DNA of 64,000 nt from an uncultured Bacteroidales bacterium (GCA_900317285.1 ONGA01000009.1:62001-126000), one strand, 5' to 3'. Shown: positions 46,301 to 54,532, numbered from the stretch's first letter. Notes: a model not told the origin generated them from the letters alone. Program-made: numbers and translations.

Positions 46301-48407
46301 AACACTCGGCTTGCATCTGTGGGTCACGGCCGGCGCGACCGGCCTCCTGCACATAATTTTCCAGTGAATCGCTAATGTCATAATGCACAACCAAACCAAC
46401 ATCCTTCTTATCCACGCCCATTCCAAAGGCCGATGTGGCTACAATGACCTGCACCTCACCACTCATGAAGGCGTTTTGATTTACCACCTTCTCCGCCGAC
46501 TCCATCTTGCCATTGAAAGGTAGTGCAAAAATGCCGTCACGACGCAAACGTTGAGCAAGGTCTTTTGTTCGTTTGGTTCGACTTACATAGACTATTGTTG
46601 GACAACGGTGTCCGAGAATAAGGTTACGTAATTGGGAATATTTCGCATCTTCTGTATCTGCGTGAAGCACAGAATAACGCAAGTTTTTACGTTCAGAATT
46701 GGCTGCGAAAATTTGCAAGTCAATGCCGAGTTTCTGCTTAAAATAGTCGCAGATGTCACTCACCACTTTCTGCTTGGCAGTGGCCGTGAAACAGGAGATG
46801 GCTATTGGCTGAACCTGTTGTTTCTTTTCCTGCAATTGACGGATGAAGTCTCCGATGTAAAGGTAGTCGGTGCGGAAATCCTGTCCCCATGCCGAGAAAC
46901 AGTGTGCCTCGTCGATAACGAAACGCACCACGTTGCGACCGAGAAGCAGTTGTTCAATGGTCTTGCTGCGCAACATCTCGGGGGCAATATAGAGTAAATT
47001 GGCAGTACCGTTGGCTACCTGCTCAATGGCAGCGGCACGTTCAATGGGGTCTAATAATCCGTTGATAGTAACAGCATCGCTCACACCACGGTCAGCAAGA
47101 TTATCCACCTGGTCTTTCATCAGGCTTTGCAAGGGCGAGATTACCACTGTCAAACCATGAACATTACGACCAGCCATCAATGCTGGTAATTGAAAGGTAA
47201 GCGATTTTCCTCCACCAGTTGGGAAAATAGTCAATAAAGACTTACCATTAATGGCTGCCTCCACAGCCTGTTGCTGCATTGGCACTCCGTCGAACATGCG
47301 GAACTCATCATATCCGAAGAATTCTTTCAATCCACTATGGGCATCAAGCCGTTGCTTACAATACTCACACATTCCGCATGGGGTGTTTCTCAGGAATGTC
47401 ATCACATTTCCCACCTTGGGATAACTATGCATAACCCAAGCTGGGGTCATCGACGTCAAATCGTCAGTCCCAATCAAAGCCAATGCGTAAGCTAATTCTA
47501 CTGGGTAGTGTTTGACAACGGCCTCAATATTGGAGTTTTCGCATAATAGTCCCTTGTATTCTGTCTTAATTAACGCTCCGATACCATACGCTGCATACGG
47601 AGAAGAATTATCTGTTACATATTTGACAAAACCCTTAAATTCTGGCACATCTGATAGTAGTTGCCTAAAAATTTCCTGTCTACCCTTGGGCATTTGATTC
47701 CATGCAGCCACCTCGTCATAGAACAAATCCCTTGCTTTCTTGGCATCGTTCACAGGATTGTTCAATTCGTCAACTTGCAGTTTGTCGTCTTTCAGCAGGC
47801 GATGATATGGTTTCTTTGGGAACAATAGTGGCGATAGTGGAAGAGTATCAATAATAGAGTAGTTTCCAGGAAGGTTAATGTGTCTTAAATCGTGCTTGAT
47901 GATATTATGACCACACAGAATATCACATCCAGACACAAAGCTCTCAAATTCAGAATGCGAATTGGTGTGAAGAATATCGCCATTATCCAATACAGCACCA
48001 TAGTCCTTCACCTTCTGGGTTTCAACACTCACCTCTGTATCAATAAATGCAATTGTATGAATCTTAGGGATGTTAGTGCCGGTAAAATGATTGTTATCGG
48101 CCTTCTCATCGCTCAGCGGAATAGCATACTTTTCGGAAAGCCATTGGAGCGCTTCTAAATATGAAAAACCCTTGTATTCTTTTAGAAAAGATATTGCATC
48201 TCCACCTTTTCCACATGAAAAACATTTATAGATTCCCTTTTCAGGAGATACATAAAAAGTGGGAAGTTTTCCCTTATGAAACGGACAGATTCCAGTATAA
48301 TCTGCTCCTCGTTTTCTAATGGGTATGAAAGAGCCCACCACCTCCTCAATACGAGTAGTATTCATAATCTTATCAATAATCTGCCTGTCTATCATAAAAC
48401 TTTTCAC
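43398..48407 (-). CDS. Multidomain helicase: primase-type zinc finger, DEDD exonuclease, RecQ and UvrD helicases
   Basis: 1669 residues. Order: DnaG-type CHC2 zinc finger (C41-P-F-H44 and C62-F-S-C65 with VSPEKGIYKCFSCGKGGDA); DnaQ-like exonuclease (FIDTE 121-125, GHNIIKHD 166-173, NNPVNDAKKARDLF 216-229); a Cys cluster CGMCEYC (344-350); RecQ helicase (FPTGGGKS near 395, DEAH 499-502, QEAGRAGRD 687-695); winged-helix region (about 720-960); then a UvrD/PcrA helicase (AAGPGSGKTR 1171-1180, VIDEAQD 1277-1283, STIHKAKGREF and VGITRAKHNLF near the end). RecQ-UvrD fusions are known in Bacteroidota; the primase-like zinc finger is the unusual addition. It probably unwinds and trims DNA in repair or defence. 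Confidence 0.9.
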   Translation of the reverse strand: MKSFMIDRQIIDKIMNTTRIEEVVGSFIPIRKRGADYTGICPFHKGKLPTFYVSPEKGIYKCFSCGKGGDAISFLKEYKGFSYLEALQWLSEKYAIPLSDEKADNNHFTGTNIPKIHTIAFIDTEVSVETQKVKDYGAVLDNGDILHTNSHSEFESFVSGCDILCGHNIIKHDLRHINLPGNYSIIDTLPLSPLLFPKKPYHRLLKDDKLQVDELNNPVNDAKKARDLFYDEVAAWNQMPKGRQEIFRQLLSDVPEFKGFVKYVTDNSSPYAAYGIGALIKTEYKGLLCENSNIEAVVKHYPVELAYALALIGTDDLTSMTPAWVMHSYPKVGNVMTFLRNTPCGMCEYCKQRLDAHSGLKEFFGYDEFRMFDGVPMQQQAVEAAINGKSLLTIFPTGGGKSLTFQLPALMAGRNVHGLTVVISPLQSLMKDQVDNLADRGVSDAVTINGLLDPIERAAAIEQVANGTANLLYIAPEMLRSKTIEQLLLGRNVVRFVIDEAHCFSAWGQDFRTDYLYIGDFIRQLQEKKQQVQPIAISCFTATAKQKVVSDICDYFKQKLGIDLQIFAANSERKNLRYSVLHADTEDAKYSQLRNLILGHRCPTIVYVSRTKRTKDLAQRLRRDGIFALPFNGKMESAEKVVNQNAFMSGEVQVIVATSAFGMGVDKKDVGLVVHYDISDSLENYVQEAGRAGRDPQMQAECYVLYSDDDLDKHFILLNQTKLSLSEIQQVWKSIRDLTKKRDNVSCSPLEIARQAGWNDDDGNDIETRVKGAITALEEAGYIRRGCNAPHVFATGIMVSSMDEARNRLTASTLFDEITREESARVISLLISSRATASGRGADAESRIDYLADILGMTKETVVRCVNLMRQEGILADAQDMKAYIDRANITRSLEDVLKIERFLLDKIVEEDSTYNYKQLNTEAQSAGNARCTIKTLRTLLHFLSTKGYIYKQEHHSTIDSVTVRLQVDRETTLGRFERRVDLCRFVAKTLSTLASSDSNKMTTFSMVELLEQYNATLQGFTFDNKDKPSLADMEEALLYLSRTGLLKIEGGFMVIYSTMQLHRLVEPRTRYGKEQYRLLDEFYRQRIQQIHIVGEYANMMVRDYDAALQFVSDYFLMDYRTFIGKYFKGERRKQIGKNITPAKYEQIFGTLSEHQRQIIDDKQSKYIVVAAGPGSGKTRVLVHKLASLLLMEDVKHEQLLMLTFSRAAATEFKKRLIELVGNAAHYVDIKTFHSYSFDLIGRQGSLEEAESVVGRAAEMIENGEVEESKIAKSVLVIDEAQDMGADDFRLVKALMQCNEDMRIIAVGDDDQNIYAFRGSDSAHLRSLITDHGATLYELTDNYRSDRTIVDYANRFVQQIPNRMKQTPIVAVSNEMGVVDTAVQFSISNGTPAVLTVTNEQTLQVAHLLRLQGKHVRMIQATDDFRFINLAEVRYFFKQLGQSEDGTVSPEQWDRAKRRTEEAYATSNCLDAVRQFFADFETIHKTYYRSDLREFALESSIEDFVSTEDNTVFVSTIHKAKGREFNTVHLLLGGIRDMDTNMLRAIYVGITRAKHNLFIYNDTSFLSAQPTIVLSLSMKDVWLDYFRERKEQVLRLRSGDKLNYKNGYLITQQGDYIASLSKAMRERLKELEEKGYTVSDAEVSYILAWRPREEPQETAVCLANIVLRK

Positions 48408-48474
48408 TTTTCAAGGTATCGACAAACCTTCGTTTAGGGCGGGACACAATACCGCTAATATCATTTTCAATGTG

Positions 48475-48504
48475 CAAAGGTACGTAATTATTTCGAATCA
48501 ACAA
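48475..48504 (-). promoter_or_regulatory. Promoter of the RecQ-UvrD fusion gene
   Basis: TACCTTTG (48482-48475) with TTG (48504-48502) exactly 19 nt upstream on the minus strand. The 344-bp gap 48408-48751 also holds a REP-like palindrome, a 14-bp repeat array and the next gene's promoter, but no gene. Confidence 0.85.
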
Positions 48505-48577
48505 AATAAACTTTTCGTACGGGGCGCGCGAGACTAAAACATTGTATTGCCGACACCCTGATGCCAGAGGGCTCGTT

Positions 48578-48594
48578 GCAGGCGGGACGCCTGT
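48578..48594. repeat. REP-like palindrome, intergenic copy
   Basis: GCAGGCGGGACGCCTGT: 7-bp arms GCAGGCG/CGCCTGT (one mismatch) around GGA. The reverse complement occurs inside galE at 50883-50899 with 16 of 17 bases identical. Confidence 0.8.
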
Positions 48595-48618
48595 GCACCC
48601 AATGTATTAATGTCCAAT

Positions 48619-48702
48619 AAACCTTAAACTGTAAACCTTAAACTGTAAACCTTAAACTGTAAACCTTAAACCGTAAACCTTAAACTGTAAACCTTAAATC
48701 TT
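48619..48702. repeat. Six tandem 14-bp repeats
   Basis: AAACCTTAAACTGT is repeated five times with at most one change, plus a sixth degenerate unit. It lies upstream of the promoter of the surface-protein gene at 48752. Confidence 0.95.
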
Positions 48703-48720
48703 CATATCAAGAATTTTTTG

Positions 48721-48728
48721 TATTTTTG
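48721..48728 (+). promoter_or_regulatory. Promoter -7 box of the surface-protein gene
   Basis: TATTTTTG followed by CAGCG on the plus strand, 23 nt upstream of the ATG at 48752. Confidence 0.65.
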
Positions 48729-48751
48729 CAGCGTTTTTTTCACTTAGTATC

Positions 48752-49954
48752 ATGAACAAAGGTCTATCATTCTTGCACTCGCTGAGGGGCGCCGCTTCCA
48801 GTCTCCTCCTTGCCTCTCTCCTTTTCGGCACCGCTGCCGCACAAACCAGCATGCCTGTCCCCTGCGGCAGCTTCGAGCAGTGGTCCTCCCATCCGGGCTA
48901 CAGCGTCACCGCGGGCTTCATCCCCGTGTCGGTCTACAGCAGCTTTTCCACTCCCACAGGCTGGGATTACCTGTCCTATCCTGTGAACCAGTCGATTTCG
49001 CTCGGCATCACCACGGTGACGGTCGACACGCAGCTGCCGCTGATCAAGGCCTCGCAGGAGTCGGGGTCGGTGCCCGCCGGCAATTCGGCGGTGAAGCTGC
49101 AGTCGTTCAAGCTGAGCGACATTATCAGCTCCGCAGTCTACGCGGTGGCGGCGGGCTCGATTGACCCGGAGCTCACCAGCGAGGTGTTTCCCAGCATCCT
49201 CACCACGGGCACAGTGGATATCGACCGGTTCATTCCCATGATGGGTTCCCTGATTTCAAATATGGGCAATACGGGAGCCCTGCTTTCCTCACTTGCGGAC
49301 ATCGACGTGAACTATCTCGTTTCCGGCGGCATCGCACTGGGCAGCTTTGAACCCACCTACCTCTCGGGGAGCTACAAGTACCATTCGGCCGTCGGCGGCG
49401 ACAACGGGGGCGTGGTGATTCTCGGCACACGCTACAACCCCTTGCTCCATCGCCGCGAGGTGGTGGGCGGCGGCGACAATATCGCCCTCACCGACCACAG
49501 CTCCTACACGGCGTTCACGGTGGACTATCATTCGCTGCACGACTACGACGCCAGTTTCGCCGAGCAGGCTCCCGACTCGCTGATTGTCATGCTCATCTCC
49601 TCGGCCAGCCAGAACCGCCAGCAGGGGTCCTGGATGTGCGTCGACAACCTCAACCTCTGGCATGTCGACCCGCCGGAGCCCCCCGACACGACGACGGTGG
49701 GCATCTACGGTCCCGCGGCAGGGGTGACGGCTACCGACGTGGTGGTCTATCCCAATCCCGCCCACGGGCAGTGCACGGTGAAGTGTGCCGCCGACGGGGC
49801 GCTGCTGAAGCTGTACTCCAGCGACGGACGGCTGATGCTGTCAGAAAAGGTCGAGGGCGGCACAGCGACGCTTGCCCTCCCCGGCAGCGGGGTGTTCCTG
49901 CTGCAGGTGGTCTCGCGCGAGGGCAGCGCGGTGAGGAAGATCGTCGGGAATTAA
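48752..49954 (+). CDS. T9SS-exported surface protein, PCMD-like
   Basis: 400 residues. Signal peptide (about 1-30, ending GTAAAQT). The body begins with PCGSFEQWSSHPGYS, similar to the start of putative carbohydrate metabolism (PCMD) domains, and continues with beta-rich sequence including SLIVMLISSASQNRQQGSWM then CVDNLNLW. The last 70 residues are a type A T9SS sorting domain (VVVYPNPAHGQCTVKC; LKLYSSDGRLMLSEKV; GVFLLQVV). It should be displayed on the cell surface; ligand or activity unknown. Confidence 0.85.
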   Translation: MNKGLSFLHSLRGAASSLLLASLLFGTAAAQTSMPVPCGSFEQWSSHPGYSVTAGFIPVSVYSSFSTPTGWDYLSYPVNQSISLGITTVTVDTQLPLIKASQESGSVPAGNSAVKLQSFKLSDIISSAVYAVAAGSIDPELTSEVFPSILTTGTVDIDRFIPMMGSLISNMGNTGALLSSLADIDVNYLVSGGIALGSFEPTYLSGSYKYHSAVGGDNGGVVILGTRYNPLLHRREVVGGGDNIALTDHSSYTAFTVDYHSLHDYDASFAEQAPDSLIVMLISSASQNRQQGSWMCVDNLNLWHVDPPEPPDTTTVGIYGPAAGVTATDVVVYPNPAHGQCTVKCAADGALLKLYSSDGRLMLSEKVEGGTATLALPGSGVFLLQVVSREGSAVRKIVGN

Positions 49955-50100
49955 TAGCCTGAAGGGTTCCTCACTACATTTTATTTGATTCATCGGTGTT
50001 CGGTTCCCTTCAGGCCTGATAGCCAGAAGGGTTCCTCACTACATTTTATTTGATTCATCGGTGTTCGGTTCCCTTCAGGCCTAATAGCCTGAAGGGTTCT
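49953..50100. repeat. 65-bp tandem duplication at the 3' end of galE
   Basis: Two complete units and part of a third with period 65 bp (GAAGGG at 49961, 50026 and 50091). Each unit is flanked by inverted ends GCCTGAAGGG and CCCTTCAGGC. The third unit includes the galE codons for NPSGY and the TAG stop, so the units look like copies of the galE end. Confidence 0.92.
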
Positions 50101-51124
50101 GTTTCTGCCAGCGCCAGCTGTCGCGCACCATGTCATCGATGCCATACTTGGCTTCCCAGCCCAGTTCGGCTTTTGCTTTCGAGGGGTTGCAGTAGCAGGT
50201 GGCAATGTCGCCCGCGCGGCGCGGCTTGATGCTGTAGGGCACGTCGACGCCATTGACGCGCACGAAGGCTTTCACCATATCCAGGACGCTGTAGCCGTGG
50301 CCTGTTCCTATATTATATATACCTATGCCGCAGCGGCGGCCGACGGCCTGCAGAGCGCATACGTGGGCAGCGGCGAGATCGCAGACGTGGATATAGTCGC
50401 GCACGCCCGTGCCGTCGGGTGTGGGGTAATCGTTGCCGAAGACGCCCAGCTCCTTGCGCTTGCCGACGGCCACCTGTGTGATGTAGGGCATCAGGTTGTT
50501 GGGGATGCCGTTGGGGTTCTCCCCTATCCTGCCGCTGGGATGCGCTCCCACGGGGTTGAAGTAACGCAGAAGGACAACGTTCCACTCGGGGTCGGCCTTC
50601 TGGATGTCCATGAGCACCTGCTCGAGCATCGACTTGGTCCAGCCATATGGGTTGGTGCACTGACCCTTGGGGCAATTCTCCGTGATGGGGATCTCCACGG
50701 GGTCGCCGTAGACGGTGGCGCTGGAGGAGAAGATGATGTTCTTGCAGCCGTGCTTGCGCATCACGTCGACAAGCGTGAGCGTGCCGCCGATATTGTTCTC
50801 ATAGTATTCCCACGGCTTCTCCACGCTCTCGCCCACGGCCTTGAGTCCGGCGAAATGGATGCAGGCGTCGAACTTCGGGTACGCAGGCGTCCCGCCTGCA
50901 CATTCTGCAGCGGCAAAGACTTTTTCGAGACCTTCGCGGTCGCGGATGTCTACCTTATAGAAAGGAATCTCCGGCACACCGATAATCTCGGCCACGCGTT
51001 GGAGTGCAACGGGATTGCTGTTGCTGAGGTTGTCTACGACCACGGCGGTGTGGCCCGCCTTGTAGAGCTCTATCAATGTGTGGGAGCCAATGAATCCGGC
51101 TCCGCCGGTAACAAGGATGTTCAT
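50081..51124 (-). CDS. galE: UDP-glucose 4-epimerase
   Basis: 347 residues, extended SDR family. NAD-binding GGAGFIGSHT at residues 7-16, catalytic Ser/Tyr region IIFSSSATVYGDP near 125 and YGWTKSMLEQ near 157 (YxxxK). It interconverts UDP-glucose and UDP-galactose for surface polysaccharide synthesis. An extra stretch ECAGGTPAYPK near residues 74-84 is encoded by a REP-like palindrome (50883-50899). The stop is TAG, within the 65-bp tandem repeat. Confidence 0.96.
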   Translation of the reverse strand: MNILVTGGAGFIGSHTLIELYKAGHTAVVVDNLSNSNPVALQRVAEIIGVPEIPFYKVDIRDREGLEKVFAAAECAGGTPAYPKFDACIHFAGLKAVGESVEKPWEYYENNIGGTLTLVDVMRKHGCKNIIFSSSATVYGDPVEIPITENCPKGQCTNPYGWTKSMLEQVLMDIQKADPEWNVVLLRYFNPVGAHPSGRIGENPNGIPNNLMPYITQVAVGKRKELGVFGNDYPTPDGTGVRDYIHVCDLAAAHVCALQAVGRRCGIGIYNIGTGHGYSVLDMVKAFVRVNGVDVPYSIKPRRAGDIATCYCNPSKAKAELGWEAKYGIDDMVRDSWRWQKQNPSGY

Positions 51125-51169
51125 GGGTTCAAGTTTAAAGTTATAAGGGATAACGGCAAAAACGCCACA

Positions 51170-51679
51170 TTATTGCGCATCTTTCATGTATTCTTTGGCG
51201 TACTCCACATAATGGGCGGCGTTATCCGTCTGTCCGGGGCGTGTGGGCTTGATGTATTTTGCGGGGACGCCGCCCCAGATCTCGTGGGGCGGAATCTTGG
51301 TCCCCTGCAGCACCAGCGCTCCGGCAGCCACGATGGCGCCCTCCCCAACCTCGCAGTCGTCGAGCAGCGTGGCACCCATGCCGATGAGGGCGCCGTCGCG
51401 GATGGTGCAGGCGTGGACGGTGACGTTGTGGCCGATGGTGACGTCGTTGCCGATATGCGTGGGACCAGTGTCGTGGGTCACATGGATGCAGGAGCCATCC
51501 TGCACGTTGGTGCGGGCGCCGATGGTGATGGGCGCCACGTCGCCGCGAACCACGGCGTTGAACCACACCGAGCACTGGTCGCCCAGCGTCACATCGCCCA
51601 CCAGCGTGGCGTTCTCGCTGAAATAGCAGTCTTTGCCCCAACGGGGAGACTTACCTTTGTATGATTTGATTAGTGCCAT
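51170..51679 (-). CDS. Gamma carbonic anhydrase family protein
   Basis: 169 residues from MALIKSYKGKSPRWGKDCYF; a longer in-frame extension is rejected because it lies inside the preceding gene. Left-handed beta-helix hexapeptide repeats run through residues about 15-140, with metal-binding His in CIHVTHD and GHNVTVHAC. Family members (YrdA/PaaY type) are trimeric zinc or iron enzymes; whether this one has carbonic anhydrase activity is unknown. Its start overlaps the preceding small gene by 10 bp. Confidence 0.9.
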   Translation of the reverse strand: MALIKSYKGKSPRWGKDCYFSENATLVGDVTLGDQCSVWFNAVVRGDVAPITIGARTNVQDGSCIHVTHDTGPTHIGNDVTIGHNVTVHACTIRDGALIGMGATLLDDCEVGEGAIVAAGALVLQGTKIPPHEIWGGVPAKYIKPTRPGQTDNAAHYVEYAKEYMKDAQ

Positions 51680-51852
51680 AATAATCGAAGAAATCCTGTC
51701 CAAAGACCTTTGGGGAAAGCAACCATCAGGAGGAAGAAAAGCCCTCCGATGACACAACCGAATATTAGGATGATTTCAATCACCTTCATGAAGATGTTGA
51801 GTGCCTTGTGCTTGTCCTTGTTGGCTTTGTATTCGTCGTAGTCTTTGGTCAT
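51670..51852 (-). CDS. Small single-pass membrane protein
   Basis: 60 residues: a charged N-terminus (MTKDYDEYKANKDKHKALN) and one hydrophobic helix (about 22-45; MKVIEIILIFGCVIGGLFFL). The start at 51852 avoids the hairpin upstream. It overlaps the start of the carbonic anhydrase-like gene, so they are probably translated together. Function unknown. Confidence 0.65.
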   Translation of the reverse strand: MTKDYDEYKANKDKHKALNIFMKVIEIILIFGCVIGGLFFLLMVAFPKGLWTGFLRLLWH

Positions 51853-51861
51853 AGGTTGATA

Positions 51862-51901
51862 GAAAAAGGTCCTTAAGGTCACCAAGGACTTTAAGGACCT
51901 T
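51862..51901 (-). terminator. Probable terminator after glyA
   Basis: Perfect 11-bp arms AAGGTCCTTAA/TTAAGGACCTT around a 14-nt loop, followed by TTTTTC on the minus strand. The sequence is of the same CCTTAAGG simple-repeat type that encodes the mutL linker. Confidence 0.65.
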
Positions 51902-51922
51902 AAAATCTATATCATTCAACGA

Positions 51923-53203
51923 CTACCAGGCGAAGAGAGGACGGTTCTGCATCATCTCGTTGACCTGGCCGGTGATCTTGGCGCGGACGGCCTCGTCGGT
52001 CGGGTTGCAGAGGACAGTGTCAATCATGTCCACAATCACCTGCATGTCGCCTTCCTTCAGGCCACGGGTGGTGATAGCGGGCGTTCCGACGCGCAGACCG
52101 CTGGTCTTGAAGGCGCTACGGCTGTCGAAGGGCACCATGTTCTTGTTGACGGTGATGTCGGCGGCCACGAGGGCGTTCTCGGCTTCCTTACCGGTGAGCT
52201 CGGGGAACTTGGTGCGGAGGTCGATGAGCATGAGGTGGTTGTCGGTACCGCCGCTGATGACCTTGTAGCCCTTGTTGACGAAGGCTTCGCACATCACCTT
52301 GGCGTTCTTCATCACCTGCTGGATGTACTGGTCGTAGCTGTCGGTGAGAGCCTCGCCGAAGGCAACGGCCTTAGCGGCGATGACGTGCTCCAGAGGACCG
52401 CCCTGGGTGCCGGGAAAGACGGCGCTGTCGAGCAGGGCGCTCATCTTCTTGATCTCACCCTTCGGGGTGGTCTTGCCCCAAGGATTGTCGAAGTCCTGAC
52501 CCATGAGGATCATACCGCCGCGAGGTCCGCGGAGGGTCTTGTGGGTGGTGGTGGTGACGATGTGGCAATACTTGACGGCGTTGTTCAGGTAGCCCTTGGC
52601 AATCATGCCGCTGGGGTGGCTGATATCGCCCATGAGGATGGCGCCGATACGGTCGGCAATCTCACGCATGCGGGCCCAATCCCAGTCACGGCTGTAGGCG
52701 CTGCCGCCACCGATGATGAGCTTCGGGTGGTGCTCGAGGGCCTTCTTCTCCATGTCCTCGTAGTCAACCATGCCGGTCTCTTCCTTCACCTGGTAACCAA
52801 CCACCTTGTAGTTGATACCGCTGAAGTTGACGGGGCTACCGTGCGAGAGGTGACCACCGTGGTTGAGGTCCATGCCCATGAAGGTGTCGCCGCTGTTGAG
52901 GCAGGCCAGGAACACGGCCATGTTGGCCTGTGCACCGCTGTGGGGCTGCACGTTGGCCCAGCAGGCGCCGTAGAGCTTCTTGGCACGCTCGATGGCGATG
53001 GTCTCGCTCTGGTCGACAACCTGGCAACCGCCGTAGTAGCGCTTGCCGGGGTAACCTTCGGCATACTTGTTGGTCATCACGCTGCCCATGGCTTCCATCA
53101 CCTGGTCGCTGACGAAGTTCTCGGAGGCAATCAGTTCGATGCCTTTGGTCTGGCGCTCACGCTCTTTCTGGATGAGGCCAAAAATCTCGTTATCTCTCTG
53201 CAT
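51923..53203 (-). CDS. glyA: Serine hydroxymethyltransferase
   Basis: 426 residues, standard length. Motifs: [16 protein letters not shown] near 26, [15 protein letters not shown] near 44, [14 protein letters not shown] near 205 and [14 protein letters not shown] near 225 with the PLP lysine. It converts serine and tetrahydrofolate to glycine and 5,10-methylene-THF, and so links to the H protein and FolC encoded elsewhere in the window. Confidence 0.98.
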   Translation of the reverse strand: MQRDNEIFGLIQKERERQTKGIELIASENFVSDQVMEAMGSVMTNKYAEGYPGKRYYGGCQVVDQSETIAIERAKKLYGACWANVQPHSGAQANMAVFLACLNSGDTFMGMDLNHGGHLSHGSPVNFSGINYKVVGYQVKEETGMVDYEDMEKKALEHHPKLIIGGGSAYSRDWDWARMREIADRIGAILMGDISHPSGMIAKGYLNNAVKYCHIVTTTTHKTLRGPRGGMILMGQDFDNPWGKTTPKGEIKKMSALLDSAVFPGTQGGPLEHVIAAKAVAFGEALTDSYDQYIQQVMKNAKVMCEAFVNKGYKVISGGTDNHLMLIDLRTKFPELTGKEAENALVAADITVNKNMVPFDSRSAFKTSGLRVGTPAITTRGLKEGDMQVIVDMIDTVLCNPTDEAVRAKITGQVNEMMQNRPLFAW

Positions 53204-53244
53204 ATCTGTTTATTATTAAATTATTTTAAAACGTTAATATTTTG

Positions 53245-53252
53245 CAAATATA
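53245..53252 (-). promoter_or_regulatory. Promoter -7 box of glyA
   Basis: TATATTTG followed by CAAAA on the minus strand, 41 nt upstream of the ATG, divergent from the promoter at 53305. Confidence 0.65.
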
Positions 53253-53304
53253 CAAAAAAAGTTTAAAGTTTGCGAATTACCGTTTAAAGTTGGGGATTTT
53301 TTTT

Positions 53305-53312
53305 TATCTTTG
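53305..53312 (+). promoter_or_regulatory. Promoter -7 box of the outer-membrane protein gene
   Basis: TATCTTTG followed by CACCC on the plus strand. The ATG begins only 8 nt after the box, so the transcript would be almost leaderless. Confidence 0.65.
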
Positions 53313-53320
53313 CACCCAAA

Positions 53321-54532
53321 ATGAAAAAGGCCTCCATACTCTTTACCGCTGCTATCCTATTGTCAGTGAACGCCTTCGGTCAGCTGGTGCGTTTAAACAG
53401 CGAGAAGTCGAAAAATGCGCTGTACTTCGACCTCGACCGCGTGTTCAACTACAACCTCTACGAGCATGCCCGCTGGGGGGGCGGCCTGCGCTATGACATC
53501 AACTTCTCCAAGAAAAGGTTCAAGACGCTCTCGTTTGGCGGATATCTGGGATACGGCTATGAGGACCAGCGCATCAAGTGGGGCGTGAGGAGCGAGCTTT
53601 ACGGCAGTTCGCAGCATCGTCTGAGACTCTACACCGATTTTATCCACGACCTCACCCCCGATGCCGGACGTAACCTATTGGACTACAGCGTCGCCGACTT
53701 TACCGCCACCGGCAGCTTCATGGCGCGGCGCTTCAGCGATGCCTACCGCTGGACGCTGGGAATGAGCCGCCGGCAGAGCAAGGACCTCACCCTCTCCGCC
53801 GAAGGACGTCTCTCTTTCGAACGCCGGCTCTATGACTATTGGGGTCTCATCTACCCGGAGAGCGACTCCGTCTGGCGCGAGCTGCCGTCGGCATTCTTCT
53901 CCGAAGCCCGCTTCTGCCTCAGCTACAAGGAAAAATGGTCGACCGAAATCCTGCTCGGGACACGCATCGACAACCCCATGCTGGTTGCGCGCCTCCTCTC
54001 CCAATACGACAACACACTCCTGTTCTCCTTCTTCAAGCTACATCTTTTCGCACAAGCGGGAATCACTCCGGAGAACACCCCCTACAGCCGCATGTTCGAC
54101 CTTGGCGGCAGCTGGGGAAGCCCTCTCTACTTCCAGCGCAGCCTGGTCACCGCCCGGCACAACGAGTTCACTGCCAACGTCTTCTCGATGGTCGCCATGC
54201 GCCTCACCACCCGCAAGCCTCTTTTCGACCTCTACAGCGAGTTGTTCCAGATAGGCACCAATCCTGTGCCCTTCGTGATGCTAAATGCCGCATGGGGACG
54301 CCTGTGGAATGAGGACGTCGACGGCCTGAAAATCCACAACGCGCTCATCCTGATGTCGCCCACAAAAGGCATCGCCGAGGTCGGCGCAGGCATCAACGGG
54401 CTCCTACGTTTTGGCAACATCGACTGGGGCGGCATGGTAGCCTACCGCCTCTCTCCCGCCAGCGCTTTCTACCATTTCAGCGACCCCAAAGACAACCTCT
54501 CGTGGCTCGTCACGGCATCACTTCACCTATAA
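53321..54532 (+). CDS. Putative outer-membrane beta-barrel protein
   Basis: 403 residues with signal peptide MKKASILFTAAILLSVNAFG. The rest consists of alternating amphipathic strands with many aromatic residues, ending in TASLHL as in outer-membrane barrels. The section LGGSWGSPLYFQRSLVTARHNEFTANVF resembles the C-terminal barrel part of DUF5686-type proteins, but the N-terminal carboxypeptidase-like domain of that family is absent. Function unknown. Confidence 0.75.
   Translation: MKKASILFTAAILLSVNAFGQLVRLNSEKSKNALYFDLDRVFNYNLYEHARWGGGLRYDINFSKKRFKTLSFGGYLGYGYEDQRIKWGVRSELYGSSQHRLRLYTDFIHDLTPDAGRNLLDYSVADFTATGSFMARRFSDAYRWTLGMSRRQSKDLTLSAEGRLSFERRLYDYWGLIYPESDSVWRELPSAFFSEARFCLSYKEKWSTEILLGTRIDNPMLVARLLSQYDNTLLFSFFKLHLFAQAGITPENTPYSRMFDLGGSWGSPLYFQRSLVTARHNEFTANVFSMVAMRLTTRKPLFDLYSELFQIGTNPVPFVMLNAAWGRLWNEDVDGLKIHNALILMSPTKGIAEVGAGINGLLRFGNIDWGGMVAYRLSPASAFYHFSDPKDNLSWLVTASLHL

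Noticed and set aside
48619..48702. CRISPR array
   Set aside because: Units are 14 bp with no spacers and no cas genes; the 11-bp and 65-bp repeats also lack spacers.
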